64,000 bases of DNA, taken from positions 310,001 to 374,000 of the forward strand of contig JAOCPU010000015.1 in NCBI GenBank assembly GCA_035772785.1. The letters run 5' to 3'. Below the pieces are notes generated by a model that saw only the letters and a program-made list of their open reading frames with translations, was not told the DNA's origin and did not search any database. Origin of the DNA: Phlebiopsis flavidoalba. Its lineage: Eukaryota > Basidiomycota > Agaricomycetes > Polyporales > Phanerochaetaceae. The position numbers and the translations under genes were made by a program. Shown here piece by piece: positions 58,790-64,000 of this stretch; the first letter of the stretch is position 1; each line of letters opens with the position of its first letter.

Positions 58790-61427
58790 CTATAGAAGAG
58801 ACATCGCGGCGACCTTGTCCTTGATGACGTTGACAACGCTGGGCTCGGCGAGCGTCGAGAGATCGCCGAGCTGGTCGCGCCCTCGCGACCGCGATGACCC
58901 TTGTGCGCATGATGCGGCGCATGATCTTGCCTGAGCGCGTCTTGGGCAGGTCTCGAAGACGATGATTAGATCTTCTTTGGCGACGACACGAAGGGGCCGA
59001 TGACCTTCGACGCAACTTCTGTGAGATTGAAGGAGGACGCGAGAGCTCCTTGAGCCAGTAGACCAGCCTCGTTCGATGAATGTCGTAGGCAACTCGCTAG
59101 AGACAGGAAGGGGTTATGCTGAGGTGTGCAGGGAGGGCTGAGTGGAGGACGCACGGCTTGAGAGTCACGAAGGCGTGCACAGCCTGGCCGGTGAGCTCGT
59201 CGTTTGGCACCTGATTGACGGCGGAGGAGCCTAGCCGGCGACACACGGGGTAGAGGATGAGAGCGGACTCGATCTCGGCGGTCGGAGAGACACGGTGACC
59301 AGAGACGTTGATGACATCTGGGAGTCGAGTCACACATGAAGCATCCGTGCGAGTGTGTGCATATGATGAAGAGTCCTTACCGTTCAACACGGCCCTTGAT
59401 CCAGATGTAGCCGTCCTTGTCGCGGACGGCACCGTCCTCCGTGTAGAAGTACCGGGGTCGGGCTAGAAACCAGTTTAGATGGCTATAGGTCGTTTGCGGG
59501 AGGCAGCGAGCTTACCCTCATGTAGACGTCCAACCACCTGTTGTGGTCCTTCCAGACCGAGCGAGCAATGGAAGGCCACCCGGTGTTCTTGAAGACGAGG
59601 ACAACCCTCGACGCCGGGTCCCTCAAGAGTTTTCCTGTGTCGCACAATATTAGTTATCCGTGGCGTAGGTCAGAAAGCGGCACATACCTTGCCAGTGACT
59701 GGGTCCGAGCAGAGCGTAGGTCATGCCCCAAGAACGGCACAGTGGCAGAGCCGGGCTTGGTCTCAATGGCACCAGGGAGCGGCGAGAGCACGATCGGAGA
59801 CCGTGTCTCAGTCTGGAAGAACGTGTCGACGATGGCAGCCTGCTTGCGGCCGACGTGGTCGTTGAGCCAGTGCCACGCCTCAGGGTTGATCGGCTCGCCG
59901 ACACTCGCGATGATGCGCAGCGAGCTGAGGTCCGCCTTCTGCACGTGTTGCTCGCCGAGACAACGACGGAGCATGCGCGGGACAGTGGGGGTCAGCCCGT
60001 TGTCGGTCATCCCGCGGTGTAGTGGGGTGAATTAGGGGGAAAGTGACGTCAGACTTTGTTGGAAGGACTAGGAGGTGTCGATTGTCTCCCAGAAGCGGGA
60101 GGGATCGTCGGGTTAGGAAAGACGGGTGTTAGACTCGAACACGAGCGTCGCGACACCATTGGCCAGTGGGCCGTAGACGAGGTAGTCTGAAGAGCACCGG
60201 TTAGAAATCGAGGATGAGCCTTTGGGTGTCTCGACACTTACGTGTGGCGAACAGTGATCCAGCCTGAGGTCAGCCATGCAGCCGAACTTGTCGTCAGGGA
60301 GGGGTGCACACCTCAAAGACATACTTGATGGTCATAGCGGCACCGAGAAGGTAACCACCGATGGTGTGCATGATACCCTTGGGCTTGCCAGTGGAGCCGG
60401 AGGTCCTACATGTCTATATTCAGCACGTATTCAAGAGAGACCGCAGAGGATGCACTCAACGTACGTCTAGAAATGAAGAGACCGTCTTCATCGAAGAGTT
60501 GAGAATGCGCAGGCGGGCAGTAGTTGGGGACCTTCGCGGCCTCCTCGTGCCACCACAAGTCCCTGCCCTCGACCCAGCCAACGGGGTACCGGTTACCGGT
60601 GTGCTGGAGGACGATGACGGCCTCGACGAGCGGGCACTTCTCGAGGGCCTGTCGGCGAGGCCCTTGATGTTGATCGTCTTGCCTCCACGGCGGCCCTCGT
60701 CGGCGGTGAGGACGACGCGGGGACTTGCAGTCGTTGATGCGGTCCGCGAGCGACTCGGTACTGAGAAGCCGGCGAAGACGACAGAGTGCAGGCACCGATA
60801 CGCGCGCAGGCCGAGGAAGGCTGCGACTGCCTGCCAGGTCATGGGCATGTAGACAGTGACGGTGTCGCCCTTGCCGAATGCCGTGGGCCTTGAGCACGTT
60901 GGCGAGGCGGGAAACCTCGCGCAGGAGCTCGCCGTAGCTGATGGTTCTTGTGTTGGCCGGGCTCATCAGCCTCGTAGATGATGGCGTGTTCTGGCAGAAT
61001 CATTAGTTCAGAAATGACCGGTGGAGCCGCAAAGAGCTTCTTACCTTGTTCGGGTCCTGGTAGGCCCAGCGATCGCACAGTTGTAGCAAGCGTTCACGTA
61101 TCCCTCAGGGAACCAGGCAATGTCGCCGTTCTCGAAGGAGCCGGAGCGGACGGTCTGGAAGGGACGGTCCCAGTGCAGAGTCTCGCGAGCCATCTGGAGA
61201 GTGTCGAATTGAGTATCAGAAGGAGTGGATCATGCCCGACCGGCTCACCTTAGCCCACCACTTGTCGGCATTCTCAAAAAAAAAAGAGCGCAACGGACAT
61301 CGGCTTTTTTTTGAGCCTTCTGGTTAAGCCTCCAGGTTGGGACCAATGAAGGGCACTTCGGTTGCCGTTGGTCATGCGAGAGGGGACGGGGTGGAGGGGA
61401 ACGGCCATCGTAGTCGACGTTGGACAT
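58790..61427 (-). CDS. ACS1: acetyl-CoA synthetase (AMP-forming)
   Basis: Converts acetate, ATP and CoA to acetyl-CoA; cytosolic/nuclear in fungi and essential for growth on acetate or ethanol. ATG 61427 gives [13 protein letters not shown] and LNQKAQKK. An intron then leads to [37 protein letters not shown] and [54 protein letters not shown] and [12 protein letters not shown] follow. The adenylate-forming signature [14 protein letters not shown] is split by an intron (about 60415-60470). [35 protein letters not shown] and [19 protein letters not shown] are the ACS core. [20 protein letters not shown] (joined across an intron) and DVINVSGHR form the hinge. The catalytic Lys lies in [15 protein letters not shown]. 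The end is [12 protein letters not shown], stop 58790. Confidence 0.95.
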
Positions 61428-61573
61428 GTTTAGTGTAAGTTAATAGGTCTAAGTAGTTGATGTGTTTAGTAGAAGGTGGTGTAGGATAGGTAGCCGAGAA
61501 GTGGTGAGTGGGATGAGGTTCTAGAGGCGCACTGAAGCTGTGAAACAACTTGAGGATGGATGATGAGCAGACC

Positions 61574-61608
61574 GCTGCAGCTTATATACATGTCTTGCGC
61601 TGCAGCTT
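61574..61608 (-). promoter_or_regulatory. TATA box flanked by GCTGCAGCTT direct repeats, ACS promoter
   Basis: On the minus strand TGTATATAAG (61590-61581) is a strong TATA box about 155 bp upstream of the acetyl-CoA synthetase ATG. It sits between two exact copies of GCTGCAGCTT (61574-61583 and 61599-61608), whose core GCTGCAGC is palindromic. The repeats could be factor sites spaced 25 bp apart. The TATA assignment is strong by position; the repeat function is unknown. Confidence 0.55.
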
Positions 61609-62524
61609 GCTGTCTCAGTACTGGCAGGTCCTCTGCGCGCCTCTGCCCGACGCAGAAGCGGCAGGCGGCAGCGGTGCAGAGTAACCAGCTGGCATCCTGG
61701 AGAGCAGCCTCACCTCTCTCCCGACACACCCCTTCCCTGTCAGTATGTCAGTGCCAGTAGCAGACATCAGAAAGATTTGCGCCTGAGCAAGACGTCGAGT
61801 ATGGTCCACGGCTTGCGCGACAAGCAGCCAAGGGCGCAGCGGGGGTAGATGCGCAAGGGGAGTCGAATGGCGGGTCGCGTCCAGCAATCTTTTACTTGAA
61901 CATATGTCGCACGCCCGTCCAATTGTCGTCTGTCGCACCCAGTCGACATTTCCTACCCAAGTGAGCGACAACGTGACGCATCGAGTAGGGCGGCAGCAGC
62001 ACCCGGGGTCCCCGTTCTGGCTGCTGGTTGGCACACGCCTTGATGGCCGACGTTTTCCTTAGAGGCTCATTGACAGGTTTGTTATCGGTGCGCCTCAGGC
62101 GTTTCTACTCTGGCCCCACGGTTTACTCCAGGCTTGCCCAAGGGGTCGTAATTGGCGGACGGATCTTTCTGGGTAACGCCTGCACGCTCTGAGGGACTCG
62201 GCTAAATTAGGCCATTTGCCAGCCGACCACAATCACCGTCGCCAAACCGACCTCTAGTAGCACTGACGCCACATACCGACGTCGGGCGGGGGCTAGCGCA
62301 AAGGGCCGTGAATAAGGGAGCTATAACAATAAGTGGAGGCCGGAGAGACAGATAGTACACAAGAAAGCACTCAGCAAACACGACAGCTCACTCTACTCCC
62401 CCGCTTCTATTCCCTTCATCCTCGCCTGAGTCGTCGTCCGAGTCGCCCGTTGTCTTGGATCGTCATCAGGTCATTCAAACTACCTATAATCAGCACCGAG
62501 ACAAAGTGCAACAGAAGACCTCGC
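61609..62524. other. intergenic, upstream ACS promoter and DUF2461 3' flank
   Basis: No supported gene. Minus-strand ORF 61615-62034 overlaps the expected ACS upstream region and lacks a domain. Plus-strand ORF 62333-62569 runs antisense into the DUF2461 last exon and is a shadow. Confidence 0.4.
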
Positions 62525-64000
62525 CTACCAATGCACAAACGGGCGCAGTATCTGTACGAGCCGGCCTAGTTCCTCTTTGAAGTCTGGCTGGAGTACCTGC
62601 TTGTCGGTAAACCTACATACAGTCTTATTTAGCGACACAATGGGTTATGTCGATTCGCGACGACAATTTACTCATAGGCGACTGCAAAACGACCGACATC
62701 GGAGCAGGTCGATGTCCCTGGATTGGATTTGGTCAGACATTGTGGATTATTACTGGTGAAACAAACCCACTTGTGATTTTTATCCACACCCTTGGGCGCA
62801 TTCTTTAATACTCATCCTCTCTTCCGAAAATGTTCTGCCTCTGACCCTTTGGATGAGGTTTTGCCTCTCCAAAAAGCCCGACGAACGTGGGATCAGAGAT
62901 GATGTTTCTGAGCCTCGTAGACGAGCGAAGAAGGTTATTCCTGTCACACTCGAATCTCAGTCTTGTCCGATTGAAGCTTAGCTAGTTCCGCACCTGATTG
63001 TCGCCAGCTCGTTCTTTCCGGGGCACCAGCTCCCCGCGGCGATCAAACTCTGCCCCAGGACGTTACTGTCGCCACGCAAAATCAGCAATTGCCACAGAGA
63101 CATGAAACCATCGACTCACTCGAGCTAGCAACACCGCGAGACCTCGTCAGAAGCAGTCACAACAAAGAAGGACACAAACCCCCACACATGATCTGCACGC
63201 ACAATCAGCTCCGCGGCACCTACCCCGCCATGCCAGAGATCCACTCACATGCCGCAAAAATGCCCTTGCACCGCCCGCTCCGCGAGAAGCTCGCCGAGAA
63301 CCCGGTCTTGTACGGCGTCTTGTCGTTGCTAAACCTGACCTACAGAAGCCTAGCTCAGCACGTGCGCGGCAGGGATGTCGACGTGATCGACGTACGTCGC
63401 GGTAGATACGGTGGGTCACGTCTTTGGGGGGTAGGTGTGGGATTTTGCGGTCCGCTGCCACCAGCACGTCGGTGAAACTTTCGATGAAGGCTTTCCATTC
63501 CTTTCTCGGCAAGTCGATAGACGGGTTCTGTGTACGGAGAGCAATGAGTGAGAAGACCGCGTATATGTAGCCTAGGCGTAGTATACCATGCAGTTTGAAC
63601 CTGTTTGTGTATTAATGCATGCCATGGCCACGGCACTAACAGGACGGACGAACCATTCACGATCGTTACACTCTGGCCTCCTAAGCTGAGCCAGGAAGTT
63701 GAGCGTGTTCTGAGATATCTGCCAGGAGGTACTGAGCCGGTATTCAGTATAATATCAAGGCTTCAGCACTGCCTATAGGGTCACCCACCTACAATAACGA
63801 TTGAATCAGCTCGTGTCCTCGCCGTCTCAAGATCTAGACAAAACATCCTCACCTCGTCCAGTCTTGGGAGCTTCGACGACCCCTCCCAACGACCTCCTGA
63901 CCTTCCTCAAGCTCATACTCTTCTTCCTCTTCCTCTGCCTTTTTCTTCTTCTTCCGCGGCGACGCGCCCCCTTCTTAGGAGCTACCTTGGCCGCCGCCCC
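62525..64000 (-). CDS. DUF2461 family protein (5' end outside window)
   Basis: DUF2461 (TIGR02453) proteins are of unknown function and best known from bacteria, with fungal members. At the window edge the visible N-terminal part is basic/acidic low complexity (VAPKKGARRRG, then Lys- and Glu-runs ending YELEEGQEVVG and RVVEAPKTGR). After introns: LNFLAQLRRPECNDREWFV (the N-[DN]-REWF motif), DLPRKEWKAFIESFTDVLVA, ADRKIPHLPPKDV, and HRIYRDVR (the RIYRDVRFS motif). The C-terminal half has GQSLIAAGSWCPGKNELATI, LRNIISDPTFVGLFGEAKPH with PKGQRQNIFG, DIDLLRCRSFAVAYE, and FTDKQVLQPDFKEELGRLVQ with ILRPFVHW, stop at 62525. Introns of normal fungal type separate the blocks. The segment at 63080-63400 is frameshifted. 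Confidence 0.85.

Overview
The window looks like nuclear DNA of a filamentous basidiomycete, probably an agaricomycete. Protein-coding genes are split by short GT..AG introns (about 45-70 nt). The recognisable proteins are fungal: TDA3-like oxidoreductase, Btn1/CLN3, retromer Vps26, Slx1, Tof1, Pex3, ERT1-type zinc-cluster activator, Dbp4, acetyl-CoA synthetase, thaumatin-like protein, GH1 beta-glucosidase, P450, BTB/POZ and DUF2461 proteins. No rRNA, tRNA, CRISPR array or intact transposon was recognised. The first ~40 kb is roughly half GC with several AT-richer stretches; about 40-56 kb is clearly GC-richer, which creates many long shadow ORFs.

Almost every conserved gene is broken by single-base frameshifts while keeping recognisable protein in alternating frames. 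Every lesion I resolved (VPS26, SLX1, the SAP gene, P450, GH1) was best explained by one extra base. This fits an unpolished, insertion-biased single-molecule assembly better than mass pseudogenisation. CDS coordinates below are therefore gene spans from likely start to likely stop, with introns and frameshifts inside, not clean ORFs.

Layout: 1-2.4 kb TDA3-like oxidoreductase (+); 2.4-9.0 kb weak, unassigned ORFs; 9.0-10.7 kb BTN1/CLN3 (-) lacking its central portion; 11.3-13.2 kb unknown gene (+); 13.4-14.7 kb VPS26 (-), divergent from a SAP-domain gene (+, 15.2-18.5 kb); 18.5-21.3 kb no supported gene; 21.3-22.3 kb PBDC1/YPL225W-type gene (-); 22.3-25.4 kb no supported gene; 25.4-26.7 kb thaumatin-like protein (-); 27.3-28.6 kb unknown (-); 28.7-31.2 kb membrane-anchored S33-type hydrolase (-); 33.0-35.1 kb P450 (+); 35.4-37.1 kb SLX1 (-), divergent from TOF1 (+, 37.4-41.4 kb) across 323 bp; 41.9-42.2 kb small membrane protein (-); 42.4-44.3 kb PEX3 (+); 44.6-45.9 kb Gfo/Idh/MocA oxidoreductase (-), divergent from a GH1 beta-glucosidase (+, 47.2-49.9 kb); 51.5-53.5 kb ERT1-like activator (+); 53.9-56.8 kb DBP4 (+); 57.1-58.2 kb BTB/POZ protein (+); 58.8-61.4 kb acetyl-CoA synthetase (-); 62.5-64.0 kb DUF2461 protein (-, cut by the window end).

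Functional groupings: two endolysosomal genes (CLN3, VPS26) lie within 6 kb. Two replication/repair genes (SLX1, TOF1) share a promoter containing an ACGCGT (MCB-type) element. Three genes tied to C2/fatty-acid carbon use (PEX3, ERT1-like activator, acetyl-CoA synthetase) lie within about 19 kb. These are inferences from position and need comparison with other genomes.
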